The notes: generated by a model from the sequence alone, not told the origin. 51,927 nt of DNA from Psychromonas sp. B3M02 (GCF_003318165.1 NZ_QOCB01000104.1:1-51927); one strand, 5' to 3'; shown: positions 31,079 through 40,251, counted from the stretch's first letter. Made by a program: numbers and translations.

Positions 31079-31810
31079 ATGATCTCTTTTGAATATCCCC
31101 TGACAGAAAAAAGCCGTAGTTATTTACGTTTTGAATCGCTTTTCCTACAAATTAATCAAAGCATCTCTCTGAATAACGATAATGATGCCATTACCTATTT
31201 CAAATCATTATTTGAGTTAATTGAATTAAGTGATCGCAGTGATATTCGCCATGATTTAATTAAAGACCTACGAGCATTATCTGAAGAGATGCAATCTTGG
31301 TTAAGCAGTGATCAAGCCGATACAGAGGCAATTAAAGCGTTAATGGTAGAGATTAGCGAATTAATTAGTGCATTATTGGTGATGTCTAAACAACTTAAGT
31401 TCTTTAAAGAGAGCCGCTTTTTAACCTCGCTTAAACAGCGTTTCTTTATTCCTGGTGGTTGCTGTAGTTTTGATTTACCGCAGTTTCACTTTTGGTGTGC
31501 ACAACCGATGGAACTGAAAAGAGCGGATACTAAAAATTGGTATGAATACTTTCAAGTACTAGAGCGTGCTTTGTTTCTATTTTTGAAAATTAAACGTCAT
31601 CAAGGTATTAAATCAGTACAAAAAGCAAATAATGGCTTCTTCCAAGGGGAAGTTGAGCATGCTTTATTTATTATCTTAAATGTTGATCCTAGTTTGCAGG
31701 TTTACCCTATGGTATCTGGCCACAAACATCGTTATTCTGTGCGCTTTATGAATGCAGATGCGGAAAATAGCCAAGCTGAACATATAGAATTTGAACAAAT
31801 ATTTTGTTAA
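31079..31810 (+). CDS. zapD: Cell division protein ZapD
   Basis: A 243-residue soluble protein of the ZapD/YacF (DUF1342) family that crosslinks FtsZ filaments through the FtsZ C-terminal tail. Recognisable blocks are FEYPLTEKSRSYLRFE at the N-terminus, GGCCSFDLPQFHFW in the middle and GHKHRYSVRFM near the end. It acts in the cytoplasm with FtsZ, encoded at 21373-22596. The 69-bp gap after coaE holds no clear signal. Confidence 0.95.
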   Translation: MISFEYPLTEKSRSYLRFESLFLQINQSISLNNDNDAITYFKSLFELIELSDRSDIRHDLIKDLRALSEEMQSWLSSDQADTEAIKALMVEISELISALLVMSKQLKFFKESRFLTSLKQRFFIPGGCCSFDLPQFHFWCAQPMELKRADTKNWYEYFQVLERALFLFLKIKRHQGIKSVQKANNGFFQGEVEHALFIILNVDPSLQVYPMVSGHKHRYSVRFMNADAENSQAEHIEFEQIFC

Positions 31811-31825
31811 TGGTGAGGAATAAAG

Positions 31826-32020
31826 ATGAAGGTTAATTGTCCAACATGTAAAAAAGAAGTGGTTTGGGATAAAACCAGCATGTATCGCCCATTTTGTTGT
31901 AAACGCTGCCAGCTTATCGATTTAGGTGAATGGGCTGATGAAGAAAAGCGTATTAAAGGCGAGTCAGTTAGCCCTGAAAATATGCCACAAAATAAAACGA
32001 TTTATTTCGAAGAAGATTAA
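31826..32020 (+). CDS. yacG: DNA gyrase inhibitor YacG (zinc-binding)
   Basis: A 64-residue protein with a zinc site formed by CPTC at residues 4-7 and CCKRC at about 27-31. The following [15 protein letters not shown] segment is a family signature. In E. coli YacG binds GyrB and inhibits gyrase supercoiling. The start has a GAGGAA ribosome-binding site. It follows zapD by 15 bp, as in E. coli. Confidence 0.94.
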   Translation: MKVNCPTCKKEVVWDKTSMYRPFCCKRCQLIDLGEWADEEKRIKGESVSPENMPQNKTIYFEED

Positions 32021-32061
32021 ACTAATTTTAGAAAAGACAAATGAAAATAAAAGGGTACAGG

Positions 32062-32406
32062 ATGTTATTACAAGATTTTTTAAACAAGCTAAGCAATACA
32101 CCAGAGCAAGTTGAATTTGCAGATACGATGGCGGTGATTGAAGAAAATTATGAATTCAAAGCAACGGCTTTTAATAATGGTCAGCAAAAAAATGCTGAAG
32201 GTGAAAATGCTGGCTCATGTAAGATATTTTCATTTGCACAGTTAAATAAATTATCAGAAGCACAAACATTAGCGTGTTTTGGTACTTATTACCGTGATGA
32301 TGTATTAGCACATCCAGATGCTCAAGATCACCAAAACATTCGTCAGTTTATGATTAATGGTTGGGCTGGTATCGACTTTGCTGGTACTGCATTAACTGCT
32401 AAATAG
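32062..32406 (+). CDS. HopJ-like family protein
   Basis: A 114-residue protein matching the HopJ type III effector family in Pfam. Visible are a central YEFKATAFNNG block and C-terminal GTYYRDDVL and NIRQFMINGWAGI segments. The family name comes from Pseudomonas syringae, but close relatives are widespread in free-living bacteria without type III secretion. Its function here is unknown and an effector role should not be assumed. I start it at ATG 32062, preceded by AAGGG at a good spacing, rather than the ATG at 32041. Confidence 0.78.
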   Translation: MLLQDFLNKLSNTPEQVEFADTMAVIEENYEFKATAFNNGQQKNAEGENAGSCKIFSFAQLNKLSEAQTLACFGTYYRDDVLAHPDAQDHQNIRQFMINGWAGIDFAGTALTAK

Positions 32407-32428
32407 TAAATAATTAGATTAAATTAAG

Positions 32429-32455
32429 AGAAAAGGGGCTGTTAGCCCCTTTTCT
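32429..32455. terminator. Bidirectional terminator between hopJ-like gene and yciH
   Basis: A 12-bp stem (32429-32440 with 32444-32455, GTT loop) with GGGGCT core and A/T-rich flanks on each side. It serves the two convergent genes. Confidence 0.85.
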
Positions 32456-32480
32456 ATTCTTGTTAATAAGTTTACTAAAC

Positions 32481-32807
32481 CTAGCCGCCCGATAATTTTA
32501 CCTGATAGCCTTTTTTCTCTAACACGCTTTTAATAATGTCACGTTGATCCGTTTGAATCTCGATAACAAAATCCTTCACTGTGCCACCACAACCGGTTTT
32601 CTTTTTAATCTCTTTTGCTAATGCTTTGATTTCTGGCTCATCAAGTTGTAACCCTTTAATTAAGGTTACGCCTTTGCCTTTACGACCTTTTGTTTCTCGG
32701 TGTAAACGGATAATGCCATCACCTTCTGGCGCAGTTGCTTTCTCTTTGGTTTTTTCTACTTTTCCACCATCGGTAGAGTAGACTAAATTTAATTCACTAA
32801 AATCCAT
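32481..32807 (-). CDS. yciH: SUI1/eIF1-family translation factor YciH
   Basis: A 108-residue SUI1-domain protein. The core is RETKGRKGKGVTLIKGL, then KKKTGCGGTVKD and IEIQTDQRDIIKSVLEKKGY, standard for bacterial YciH. In E. coli YciH affects the accuracy of start selection and represses translation under stress, but is not essential. It stands alone, convergent with the upstream plus-strand group and divergent from feoA. Confidence 0.93.
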   Translation of the reverse strand: MDFSELNLVYSTDGGKVEKTKEKATAPEGDGIIRLHRETKGRKGKGVTLIKGLQLDEPEIKALAKEIKKKTGCGGTVKDFVIEIQTDQRDIIKSVLEKKGYQVKLSGG

Positions 32808-32913
32808 GATATTTCCTACTTAGTAAGTTCTTATTTAAGTTTATACCTGTTCCTATTAAAGATGTAAAACCCAACTCGTTATTCATAAAACCCTTGTAAA
32901 TAGGGCGACTAAA

Positions 32914-32927
32914 TTGATCTAAAACAA
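32914..32927 (+). promoter_or_regulatory. FNR-like binding site upstream of feoA
   Basis: TTGAT-CTAA-AACAA differs from the FNR consensus TTGAT-N4-ATCAA at one base. In E. coli FNR activates feo under low oxygen, when ferrous iron is available. The site lies 110 bp before the feoA start. Confidence 0.6.
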
Positions 32928-32967
32928 CAGACTCTTTATTACCTAGTCAAGCGTGTCGAATTGCATT

Positions 32968-32986
32968 GTTAATGATAATAGTTTGT
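32968..32986 (+). promoter_or_regulatory. Fur box-like site upstream of feoA
   Basis: The 19-bp site reads GTTAATGATAATAGTTTGT and matches 13 of 19 positions of the classical Fur box (GATAATGATAATCATTATC). It overlaps the most likely promoter (TTGCAT 32961-32966, 17 bp, TGTATT 32984-32989), so iron-loaded Fur would block initiation. No other gene is present in the 230-bp gap 32808-33037. Confidence 0.65.
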
Positions 32987-33037
32987 ATTAATTTCCTATT
33001 TAAAGCATCTCAATGAATAAAATTGATAGGGGTTACC

Positions 33038-33262
33038 ATGAAATTATCTGAGTTAAAAACAGGACAAACGGCCAGTATTGTTAATATTAATACGCTGGAT
33101 CCGGTAATGCGTAAAAAATTACTCAACTTAGGTTTTTTACCACGTGCAAAAGTACAATTATTGCGTACTGCACCATTAGGTGACCCTTTAGCCATTCGAT
33201 GTGCAAATAGCTCGATTGCAGTACGTAAAAGCATTGCACAACAAATTATAGTGGAGTACTAA
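33038..33262 (+). CDS. feoA: Ferrous iron transport protein FeoA
   Basis: A 74-residue SH3-like cytoplasmic protein that supports FeoB. The block LLNLGFLPRAKVQLLRTAPLGDPLAI is characteristic. ATG 33038 (MKLSEL) is preceded by AGGGG at the right distance. An ATG five codons upstream is poorly placed. It is first in the operon and separated from feoB by one base. Confidence 0.94.
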   Translation: MKLSELKTGQTASIVNINTLDPVMRKKLLNLGFLPRAKVQLLRTAPLGDPLAIRCANSSIAVRKSIAQQIIVEY

Positions 33263-33263
33263 C

Positions 33264-35558
33264 ATGCCTCTAAATATAGCTACTATCGGTAACCCTAACT
33301 CAGGTAAAACCACTTTATTCAACGCATTGACTGGCAGTCATCAACGAGTAGGGAATTGGAGTGGGGTGACAGTTGAAAAGAAAACCGGGCATTTTAAGAT
33401 TAATGACAAAAGCATAAAAATTATTGACTTACCGGGTATCTATAATCTAGATATCGACCAACAAGGTAGTTCAATAGATGAACGTGTTGCCTTTGATTAC
33501 ATCATGGATAGCCAGCCAGATATGGTATTGAATATTATTGATGCCAGTTGTTTAGAAAGAAGTTTATATTTAACCATGCAGTTATTAGAGCTAGGTCTAC
33601 CAGTGGTTGTAGTGTTAAATAAAATAGATGTGGCAGATAAACAACATAAGGTGATTAATCATAAGCAGCTAAGTGAACAACTAGGTTGTCCAGTCATCGC
33701 TATTTCGGCTCATAATCAACAGGCTGTTACTAAGTTAACACAAACTATAGGCAAGCTAGAACTTACTGCGTTAATACCTAATTTATCATTAGATTATGGC
33801 GATCAGTTAGAAGCCGTATTGTCGAAAATTGAATACTATTTCGATATGGAAAGTCATCTTAATAAAAAAGCCTTGGCCATTAAATGTATAGAAGGTGATG
33901 CATCGATTATTGATCAGTTACCGATATCAACCCGTTTGAAAATACAAAACCTCAGCAACCAAATTTCATTTGATATCGATTTACAGGTAGCCGATACACG
34001 TTACACCTATATCTATCAATTGACTCAATTAGCGGTGCGCAGCAAAGGCTGCTTAAGTAAAAGCTTAACCGATAAAATAGACGCAGTTGCATTGAATCGT
34101 TATTTGGGATTGCCACTATTTTTATTAGTGATGTACTTGATGTTTATGTTTGCTATCAATATTGGTAGTGCGTTTATTGATTTTTTTGATATTGCTTCTG
34201 GGGCTTTGTTTGTTGATCAAACAGCGCAATGGTTGACTGCAGTAAGCGCACCAGATTGGTTAATTAATGTGTTAGCTTATGGTGTGGGCGGTGGTATTCA
34301 AACGGTGATGACCTTTATCCCTGTTATTGCCTGTTTGTATCTGTTCTTAGCCGTACTTGAGAGCTCAGGTTATTTGGCCAGAGCAGCCTTTGTGATTGAC
34401 CGCTTAATGCAAGTGATTGGCTTACCCGGTAAATCCTTTGTACCTATGATTGTTGGTTTCGGTTGTACTGTGCCTGCTGTTATGGCCGCAAGAACCCTAG
34501 AAAAAGAGCGCGAACGTTTGTTAACGGTGGTGATGTCACCCTTTATGTCCTGTGGTGCACGTTTACCTGTATATGCCTTATTTGCTAGCGCATTCTTTCC
34601 AGAGCAAGGTCAAAATATCGTATTTCTACTGTATCTGATTGGTATTTTAGTCGCAGTATTAACCGGCTTTATTTTAAGTAGAACGATTTTACCAGGCAAA
34701 AGTGAAAACATGATATTGGAAATTCCTGATTACGAATTACCAACAATAAAAAATACGGGAATTAAAACTTGGCAGAAATTGAAAGGGTTTGTGTTTGGTG
34801 CAGGACAAACTATCGTCTTAGTGGTGACACTGTTAAATGTGGTTAACTCAGTGGGTATAGATGGTAGTTTCGGTCATCAGGACAGTGAAGGGTCAGTATT
34901 AAGTAAAGCTGCTCAAATTATTACTCCCGTACTTTCTCCTTTAGGCATTACCGATCAAAATTGGCCTGCAACCGTAGGTATTGTCACTGGGATATTTGCG
35001 AAAGAAGCTGTAGTAGGCACGTTAAATAGCCTATACGCCAATGAAGTCAGCGAAGATGAAGAGGCATTAAGTTTATCAGAAAAGCTCATTGCTGCAGTGG
35101 ACACTATTCCTGAAAATTTAATGGGCATTGATGTTAGTGATCCATTAGGTATACATGTTGGAGAGTTAGAAGATTTAACCCTTGCTGCCGAAGAACAAGG
35201 GGTTGATTTAACCATTTACACTAATATACAGCAGGCTTTTGTTAGCCAGCAGGCTGCTTTTGCTTATCTACTGTTTATCTTACTTTATGCACCTTGTGCT
35301 GCGGCGATGGGGGCAATAGTCAGAGAGGTAGGGATTAATTGGGCACGCTTTGTAGCAGTCTGGTCAACTGGTATTGCTTATCTTATTGCTGTGGTTTATT
35401 ACCAAATGGCTACCTTTGCTGAGCATCCTGTAATGAGTTTAACCTATTTGTCATTGGTTACCTTATTGGTTGCTGGTGCTATCTATGTACTGAAAAACAA
35501 AGGTAATCTGTTAATACAATCTAGTCATGACGACCAACATAAATGGGCGAGAGTATGA
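33264..35558 (+). CDS. feoB: Ferrous iron transporter FeoB
   Basis: A 764-residue Fe2+ transporter. The N-terminal G domain has G1 GNPNSGKTT (8-16), G3 DLPGIYNL and G4 NKID. A helical regulatory domain follows, then a membrane domain with about eight to ten helices. The latter carries the conserved GFGCTVPA and MSCGARLPVY Cys motifs and the C-terminal LYAPCAAAMGA motif. This is the NFeoB-full-length, gammaproteobacterial type. Its stop overlaps the feoC start (ATGA). Confidence 0.97.
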   Translation: MPLNIATIGNPNSGKTTLFNALTGSHQRVGNWSGVTVEKKTGHFKINDKSIKIIDLPGIYNLDIDQQGSSIDERVAFDYIMDSQPDMVLNIIDASCLERSLYLTMQLLELGLPVVVVLNKIDVADKQHKVINHKQLSEQLGCPVIAISAHNQQAVTKLTQTIGKLELTALIPNLSLDYGDQLEAVLSKIEYYFDMESHLNKKALAIKCIEGDASIIDQLPISTRLKIQNLSNQISFDIDLQVADTRYTYIYQLTQLAVRSKGCLSKSLTDKIDAVALNRYLGLPLFLLVMYLMFMFAINIGSAFIDFFDIASGALFVDQTAQWLTAVSAPDWLINVLAYGVGGGIQTVMTFIPVIACLYLFLAVLESSGYLARAAFVIDRLMQVIGLPGKSFVPMIVGFGCTVPAVMAARTLEKERERLLTVVMSPFMSCGARLPVYALFASAFFPEQGQNIVFLLYLIGILVAVLTGFILSRTILPGKSENMILEIPDYELPTIKNTGIKTWQKLKGFVFGAGQTIVLVVTLLNVVNSVGIDGSFGHQDSEGSVLSKAAQIITPVLSPLGITDQNWPATVGIVTGIFAKEAVVGTLNSLYANEVSEDEEALSLSEKLIAAVDTIPENLMGIDVSDPLGIHVGELEDLTLAAEEQGVDLTIYTNIQQAFVSQQAAFAYLLFILLYAPCAAAMGAIVREVGINWARFVAVWSTGIAYLIAVVYYQMATFAEHPVMSLTYLSLVTLLVAGAIYVLKNKGNLLIQSSHDDQHKWARV

Positions 35559-35785
35559 TCTTAAAACGTTTATCTAATTATATTGAAACGCATCAATATG
35601 TGGCAGAAAGCCGTTTACTTAGTACTTTTCATATTAGTCGAGAAGGGGTAGCGCCAATGTTAGCGGTATTAATGCAACGCGGACATATTAAAAAGATAGT
35701 CAATACTCGGGGCGATAGGCTATCTGCTCAGATTTTTTATAGCTGGCAAAAAGACAAAATGATCCCATTAGTTAGCGTTGTGTGA
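35555..35785 (+). CDS. feoC: FeoC-like winged-helix protein
   Basis: A 76-residue small protein with a winged-helix pattern (YVAESRLLSTFHISREGVAPMLAVLMQRGHIKKI). FeoC proteins are found only after feoB in gammaproteobacteria; regulation of transport or protection of FeoB from FtsH is suggested. The cysteine cluster of Klebsiella/E. coli FeoC is absent: the wing region here has none, so no iron-sulfur cluster is expected. ATG 35555 overlaps the feoB stop by four bases and starts MILKRL. Confidence 0.85.
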   Translation: MILKRLSNYIETHQYVAESRLLSTFHISREGVAPMLAVLMQRGHIKKIVNTRGDRLSAQIFYSWQKDKMIPLVSVV

Positions 35786-35850
35786 AAAGTGTTGTTTATT
35801 TTTCAAACAAATTAAACCGTAAAATTTCAAATAATGCTTATGCAACAAGT

Positions 35851-35883
35851 ACCTGATGACAGAAATGCATCAGGTATTTTTTT
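35851..35883 (+). terminator. Rho-independent terminator after feoC
   Basis: ACCTGATG (35851-35858) pairs with CATCAGGT (35868-35875), followed by ATTTTTTT. It ends the feo operon before rlmN. Confidence 0.85.
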
Positions 35884-35972
35884 AGTTAAAATTTGTGACT
35901 AGCATCGGGTATTCAAAATATGTACAATCCCCCTCCGAATTTATACCAGAATTAGTCTAGTTGAGGCATCGC

Positions 35973-37091
35973 ATGAGTCAGAAAAAAGTAAACCTATTAG
36001 ATCTAAACCGTCAAGGTTTACGCGATTTTTTCACTGAAATGGGTGAAAAACCGTTTCGTACAGAACAAGTAATGAAATGGATCTACCATTTTGGTTGTGA
36101 TGATTTCGATCAAATGACCAACATTAATAAAGCATTGCGTGAAAAATTAAAGCAACGTGCTGAAATTGTTGCACCGGAAGTAAAAGTTGAACAACGCAGT
36201 GAAGATGGCACCATAAAATGGGCAATGACACTGGGTGATCAAGAAGTAGAAACAGTTTACATTCCTGAAAAAGACCGCGCGACCCTATGTGTATCTTCCC
36301 AGGTAGGTTGTGCATTAGCTTGTGATTTCTGTTCAACGGCGCAACAAGGTTTCAACCGTAACTTAAGCGTGTCTGAGATTATTGGTCAGGTATGGCGTGC
36401 AGCTAAAATCATCGGTGTAATGGGTGAAAGTGGCCAACGTCCAATTACTAACGTCGTAATGATGGGAATGGGTGAGCCATTATTAAACCTAAACAATGTA
36501 ATTCCAGCCATGGAATTAATGTTGGATGACTTAGGTTATGCACTGTCTAAACGTCGTGTGACTCTATCGACATCGGGTGTTGTTCCTGCATTGGATATCT
36601 TAGGTGATCGTATTGATGTGGCACTCGCTATCTCATTACATGCGCCAAATGATAAATTGCGCTCTAAAATGATGCCAATTAACGACAAATACGATATTGC
36701 TGACTTCTTAGCGGGCGTTAAACGTTACGTTGCAAAATCAAATGCAAACCGCGGTAAAGTTACTGTTGAGTACTTATTACTTGACCACGTTAATGATTCA
36801 ACAGATCAAGCTCATGAACTTGCACACCTGTTAAAAGATACCCCGTGTAAGATTAACTTGATTCCGTTTAATCCGTTCCCGGGTAACGATTACACTAAAC
36901 CAAGTAACAGCCGTGTAGACCGTTTTAATAAAGTATTGATGGAATACGGCTATACAGTGATTGTGCGTAAAACCCGTGGTGATGATATTGATGCGGCTTG
37001 TGGGCAGTTAGTAGGGGATGTAATCGATCGTACTAAACGTACTATGAACAAACGTAAACACGGTGCAAGCATCGATGTGCAAGAAAGTTAA
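35973..37091 (+). CDS. rlmN: Dual-specificity RNA methyltransferase RlmN
   Basis: A 372-residue radical SAM enzyme that makes 2-methyladenosine at A2503 of 23S rRNA and A37 of some tRNAs. The radical SAM cluster motif C113-x3-C117-x2-C120 lies in GCALACDFC, and the C-terminal DAACGQL supplies the second active cysteine. ATG 35973 begins [11 protein letters not shown] and has GAGG 6 bp upstream. It heads the conserved rlmN-pilW-rodZ-ispG-hisS-yfgM-bamB-der order. Confidence 0.97.
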   Translation: MSQKKVNLLDLNRQGLRDFFTEMGEKPFRTEQVMKWIYHFGCDDFDQMTNINKALREKLKQRAEIVAPEVKVEQRSEDGTIKWAMTLGDQEVETVYIPEKDRATLCVSSQVGCALACDFCSTAQQGFNRNLSVSEIIGQVWRAAKIIGVMGESGQRPITNVVMMGMGEPLLNLNNVIPAMELMLDDLGYALSKRRVTLSTSGVVPALDILGDRIDVALAISLHAPNDKLRSKMMPINDKYDIADFLAGVKRYVAKSNANRGKVTVEYLLLDHVNDSTDQAHELAHLLKDTPCKINLIPFNPFPGNDYTKPSNSRVDRFNKVLMEYGYTVIVRKTRGDDIDAACGQLVGDVIDRTKRTMNKRKHGASIDVQES

Positions 37092-37235
37092 TCCACTTTA
37101 AAATCAGATGGTTCTTGGGTAAATAGATCAAAATCCAAGAACCATTAAAAAAAACATGCATCCAGCTTCAAGTTACTTCACAATAGGGTAACTTGAAATA
37201 ATTTTCCGGCACGACTATTAGCGCTAGAGGAATGT

Positions 37236-38027
37236 ATGCGACTTATCTTTATAATTTTATCATCTATCTTTTTCATCTCAGCTTGTGTATCAAGTGAAAC
37301 TGTCACTACCTTAAACAACCCCAAAGGCCAAAAAATGGCATTTGATCCTAAAGGGGCTGCTGATACACGTATTAAACTTGCCTTAGTCTACATTGAAAAT
37401 GAACAGATGCAGCAAGCTAAAGAAAACCTCGACAAAGCATTATCTTATCAACCTGACAGTGCAAAAGTGCATCGTATTTTTGCTTACTATTATGAAAAGG
37501 TGCAAGAGAATGAAAAAGCTGAAAAATTCTACAAAGAAGCTATCTCTTTAGACGATAGCGATGGTGATACCTACCATAACTACGGTACCTTTTTATGTGG
37601 TCAAGCACGTTATGATGAAGCTGATGCCGCTTTCTTAAAAGCCATTTCTGTCCCTAAATACACTCGTGTTGCACGCTCTTATGCGAATGCGGCTATTTGC
37701 TCTGAGAAAGCCGGTGCCAATGAAAAAGCCATTTTTTATTATAAGTATGCCCTAGCGCATAGTCCTAAAAGCAATGAGATTAATTTATCTTTAGCAAAAA
37801 TCAACATTACAGAAAAAAATTATAAAGAAGCGATATTAAACCTATTTTCTTTCCAAAAAGCATCGGATGCTACTGCTGAAAGTCTATGGCAATGGATTCG
37901 TTTGAGTTATGCTACTGGGAAAGAAAATAGTTTAGAGCGATATTCTAATCAGCTATTAACGCAATTTCCCGACTCTCAACAAGCGTTAGACTATTTAACT
38001 AATAAGCATCACAACCTTTCAAACTAA
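37236..38027 (+). CDS. pilW: Type IV pilus biogenesis lipoprotein PilW (PilF)
   Basis: A 263-residue TPR lipoprotein with lipobox ISAC (Cys17). TPR motifs fill residues about 40-200 (ALVYIENEQMQQAKENLDKAL and so on). In Pseudomonas it stabilises secretin PilQ multimers. Its locus between rlmN and rodZ is conserved even in bacteria whose other pil genes lie elsewhere, as here. The 144-bp gap upstream contains an 11-bp inverted repeat (37108-37118 with 37135-37145) without a T-run. Confidence 0.9.
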   Translation: MRLIFIILSSIFFISACVSSETVTTLNNPKGQKMAFDPKGAADTRIKLALVYIENEQMQQAKENLDKALSYQPDSAKVHRIFAYYYEKVQENEKAEKFYKEAISLDDSDGDTYHNYGTFLCGQARYDEADAAFLKAISVPKYTRVARSYANAAICSEKAGANEKAIFYYKYALAHSPKSNEINLSLAKINITEKNYKEAILNLFSFQKASDATAESLWQWIRLSYATGKENSLERYSNQLLTQFPDSQQALDYLTNKHHNLSN

Positions 38028-38045
38028 GTTGATAATGGAACCTGT

Positions 38046-38621
38046 ATGACTCTTGATAACGCTTTAAAAGAACAACGTGTCGCCGCTAATTTATCCGTTG
38101 AAGATATCGCATTAAAACTCAACTTAAAAGTAACAGTGATTAACGATATTGAAAATGACTTAGAGCAAGTGATTGAAGAGAAGCGTTATCCAGTTATCTA
38201 TCTACGTGGCTATTTAGCCAATTACGCCAAAGCGGTGCAATTACCAGAGATAGAGTCCTATGCTGAATATCAACAACTGAGCACACCTTCAAAGCACAAT
38301 AACACTTTAAGTAACCCTTATTTATTAAGTAAAAAGAAAACATCATCGAACAAGTTTGGCTGGTTTATTTTTCTGTTGTTTGTTGCCGGTATTGCTACAG
38401 TGGTAACACAGTGGGAGTCGATTAGCACAGCGCTTTACAAAGAATCTTCAGTGGATACTGAAAACATTCACATGCGTTTACCTGAGCCAGAAAGCACTCA
38501 CTTAATTGTACCACTCAATGAACAAAGCCTGCCTGTAGCCGAAACCCCAGAGCAAGTCACTGAGATACAAGCTACTGATACAGAACAAGTTACTGAAAAT
38601 CAGGACGTTGTGGCTGAATAA
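38046..38621 (+). CDS. rodZ: RodZ-like cytoskeletal protein, short form
   Basis: A 191-residue bitopic protein: N-terminal Cro/CI-type helix-turn-helix (about 1-78) with ALKEQRVAANLSVEDIALKLNL, a basic stretch (KKKTSSNK), a membrane segment (104-121), and an acidic periplasmic tail of about 70 residues. RodZ links MreB to the elongasome. The C-terminal DUF4115 domain, present in E. coli RodZ (337 residues), is missing, and no shifted-frame remnant of it appears downstream. The stop could be genuine or a recent truncation; the HTH and membrane segment, which suffice for MreB binding, are intact. Confidence 0.85.
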   Translation: MTLDNALKEQRVAANLSVEDIALKLNLKVTVINDIENDLEQVIEEKRYPVIYLRGYLANYAKAVQLPEIESYAEYQQLSTPSKHNNTLSNPYLLSKKKTSSNKFGWFIFLLFVAGIATVVTQWESISTALYKESSVDTENIHMRLPEPESTHLIVPLNEQSLPVAETPEQVTEIQATDTEQVTENQDVVAE

Positions 38622-38677
38622 GCCTAAGTTAGCACTTGCAGGTGTTTGCTGATTTCATTTAAAATCACCTTATTAGC

Positions 38678-38738
38678 GTTGAATTTCAGTAAAAAGTTAT
38701 TTCATTCTTATTTAGAAGTGAACTTTACTGGTTTCAAC
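38678..38738. repeat. Imperfect inverted repeat in the rodZ-ispG gap
   Basis: GTTGAATTTCAGTAAAAAGTT (38678-38698) and AACTTTACTGGTTTCAAC (38721-38738) form an imperfect inverted repeat of about 18-21 bp, with a 22-bp centre and no T-run. It is the only structured element seen in the 345-bp gap 38622-38966, which otherwise holds no ORF. A weak promoter is possible near 38890-38930 before ispG. Confidence 0.55.
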
Positions 38739-38966
38739 GAATCAATTTAATGTAAAATAACTGAGTGATTCAGAAGCAGTACTTAAGCGGTGTTTTGATT
38801 TGCTTAATGTAATGATATTCAAGAGGTGAGTGTACCTTGGTTTATATGATTATTATCCAGCGACCCCTTAGATCTGCTCCTTCGTTAACGTTACATTTGT
38901 CATAAAATAGATCATATTAGCTTCTATGATTACTATTCGACCTTTAACTTTTTAAGAGTAAATATA

Positions 38967-40076
38967 ATGAGCCATACCTCTTCGATTAAACGCCGCGACT
39001 GTAAACAGATCATGGTGGGCAATGTCCCTGTGGGTGGCGGTGCACCTGTTACCGTGCAGTCTATGACTAATACACTAACCACAGATGTTGAAGCAACTGT
39101 GGCGCAAATTAAACGCCTAGAAGCGGTAGGTGCGGACATGGTGCGAGTGTCTATTCCAACAATGAACGCAGCTGAAGCATTTAGAGAAATTAAAAAGCAA
39201 TCTAATATTCCATTGATTGCGGATATCCATTTCGATTACCGTATCGCGTTAAAAGTCGCTGAGTACGGCGTTGATTGTTTGCGTATTAACCCTGGTAACA
39301 TTGGTAACGAACAACGTATTCGTAGTGTGGTGGATTGTGCAAGAGACAATAATATCCCAATTCGAATTGGTGTTAATGGCGGTTCATTAGAGGCTGATAT
39401 TCAAGAAAAATATGGTGAACCAACAGCGCAAGCCTTGGTGGATTCAGCGCTACGCCATGTAGATATCTTAGACCGTTTGAACTTTGACCAATTTAAAGTG
39501 AGTGTAAAAGCTTCTGATGCTTTATTAGCCGTAGAGTCATACCAACTATTAGCACAGCAGATTGTGCAACCTTTGCATCTTGGTATTACTGAAGCGGGTG
39601 GTTTACGAAGTGGTAGTGTTAAGTCTGCAGTGGGTCTAGGCATGTTATTATCGCAAGGTATCGGTGATACATTACGTGTTTCCTTAGCGGCTGACCCAGT
39701 GGAAGAGATCAAAGTCGGTTTTGATATCCTTAAATCATTACGTATTCGTAGCCGTGGTATTAATTTTATCGCTTGCCCAACTTGTTCACGTCAAGAGTTT
39801 GATGTGATTGCAACGGTTAATGCGTTAGAAGAACGTTTAGAAGACGTGGTGATGCCAATGGATGTATCTATTATCGGTTGTGTTGTAAATGGACCTGGTG
39901 AAGCATTAGTGTCTGACTTGGGTATTACTGGCGGTAAAAACAAAAGTGGTTTTTACGAAGATGGTACACGGCAACGTGAGCGTTTTGATAACGAAAAAGT
40001 AATCGATCAAATGGAAGCAAGAATTCGTGCACGTATTAGTCGTAGTGATGAAAGCAACATTATTATTAAAAGCTAA
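38967..40076 (+). CDS. ispG: 4-hydroxy-3-methylbut-2-enyl-diphosphate synthase IspG
   Basis: A 369-residue iron-sulfur enzyme in the methylerythritol phosphate pathway. It converts MEcPP to HMBPP. Cluster ligands C270, C273 (CPTC) and C305 (GCVVNGPGE) are present, with the Glu312 fourth ligand. The TIM-barrel N-terminal half has the QSMTNT and DIHFDYRIA blocks. Also called gcpE. The 345-bp gap from rodZ suggests its own promoter, although none is clear. Confidence 0.97.
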   Translation: MSHTSSIKRRDCKQIMVGNVPVGGGAPVTVQSMTNTLTTDVEATVAQIKRLEAVGADMVRVSIPTMNAAEAFREIKKQSNIPLIADIHFDYRIALKVAEYGVDCLRINPGNIGNEQRIRSVVDCARDNNIPIRIGVNGGSLEADIQEKYGEPTAQALVDSALRHVDILDRLNFDQFKVSVKASDALLAVESYQLLAQQIVQPLHLGITEAGGLRSGSVKSAVGLGMLLSQGIGDTLRVSLAADPVEEIKVGFDILKSLRIRSRGINFIACPTCSRQEFDVIATVNALEERLEDVVMPMDVSIIGCVVNGPGEALVSDLGITGGKNKSGFYEDGTRQRERFDNEKVIDQMEARIRARISRSDESNIIIKS

Positions 40077-40155
40077 TCTAAGCGCACTAAATAAATTAAA
40101 CACTTAACTACTTAATATAAAATAAATATTAGGATTGAGTTTAATATAGATGATG

Positions 40156-40187
40156 AAGCCCAAATGTTTTGAACATTTGGGCTTTTT
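40156..40187 (+). terminator. Rho-independent terminator after ispG
   Basis: A 13-bp stem (40156-40168 with 40172-40184, TTG loop, GCCC core) followed by a T-run. It resembles the terminator at 357-392 in sequence. Confidence 0.87.
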
Positions 40188-40245
40188 ATTAGACTTTAAA
40201 CGAGCAAAGCCGAGTTGTATTGTTCCATCTCACCGTAAACTTCCC

Positions 40246-40251
40246 TATAAT
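40246..40251 (+). promoter_or_regulatory. Candidate -10 element for hisS
   Basis: A perfect TATAAT at 40246-40251 lies 69 bp upstream of the hisS start, after the ispG terminator. The -35 (TTCCAT, 40223-40228, 17 bp spacer) is poor, so strength is unclear. Confidence 0.5.

Noticed and set aside
32041-32061. Longer start of the HopJ-like gene
   Set aside because: ATG 32062 has the AAGGG site at proper spacing; the earlier ATG has none.
31926-32114. 62-residue plus-strand frame across yacG and the next gene
   Set aside because: It is shifted relative to two well-supported genes and shows no conserved motif.
32062-32406. HopJ-like protein as a secreted virulence effector
   Set aside because: The name is historical; no secretion genes or chaperone are nearby, and the gene sits in a housekeeping group.
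37108-37145. 11-bp inverted repeat after rlmN, as a terminator
   Set aside because: It is followed by an A-run, not a T-run, on the coding strand and has a 16-base loop, so it is not a standard rho-independent terminator.
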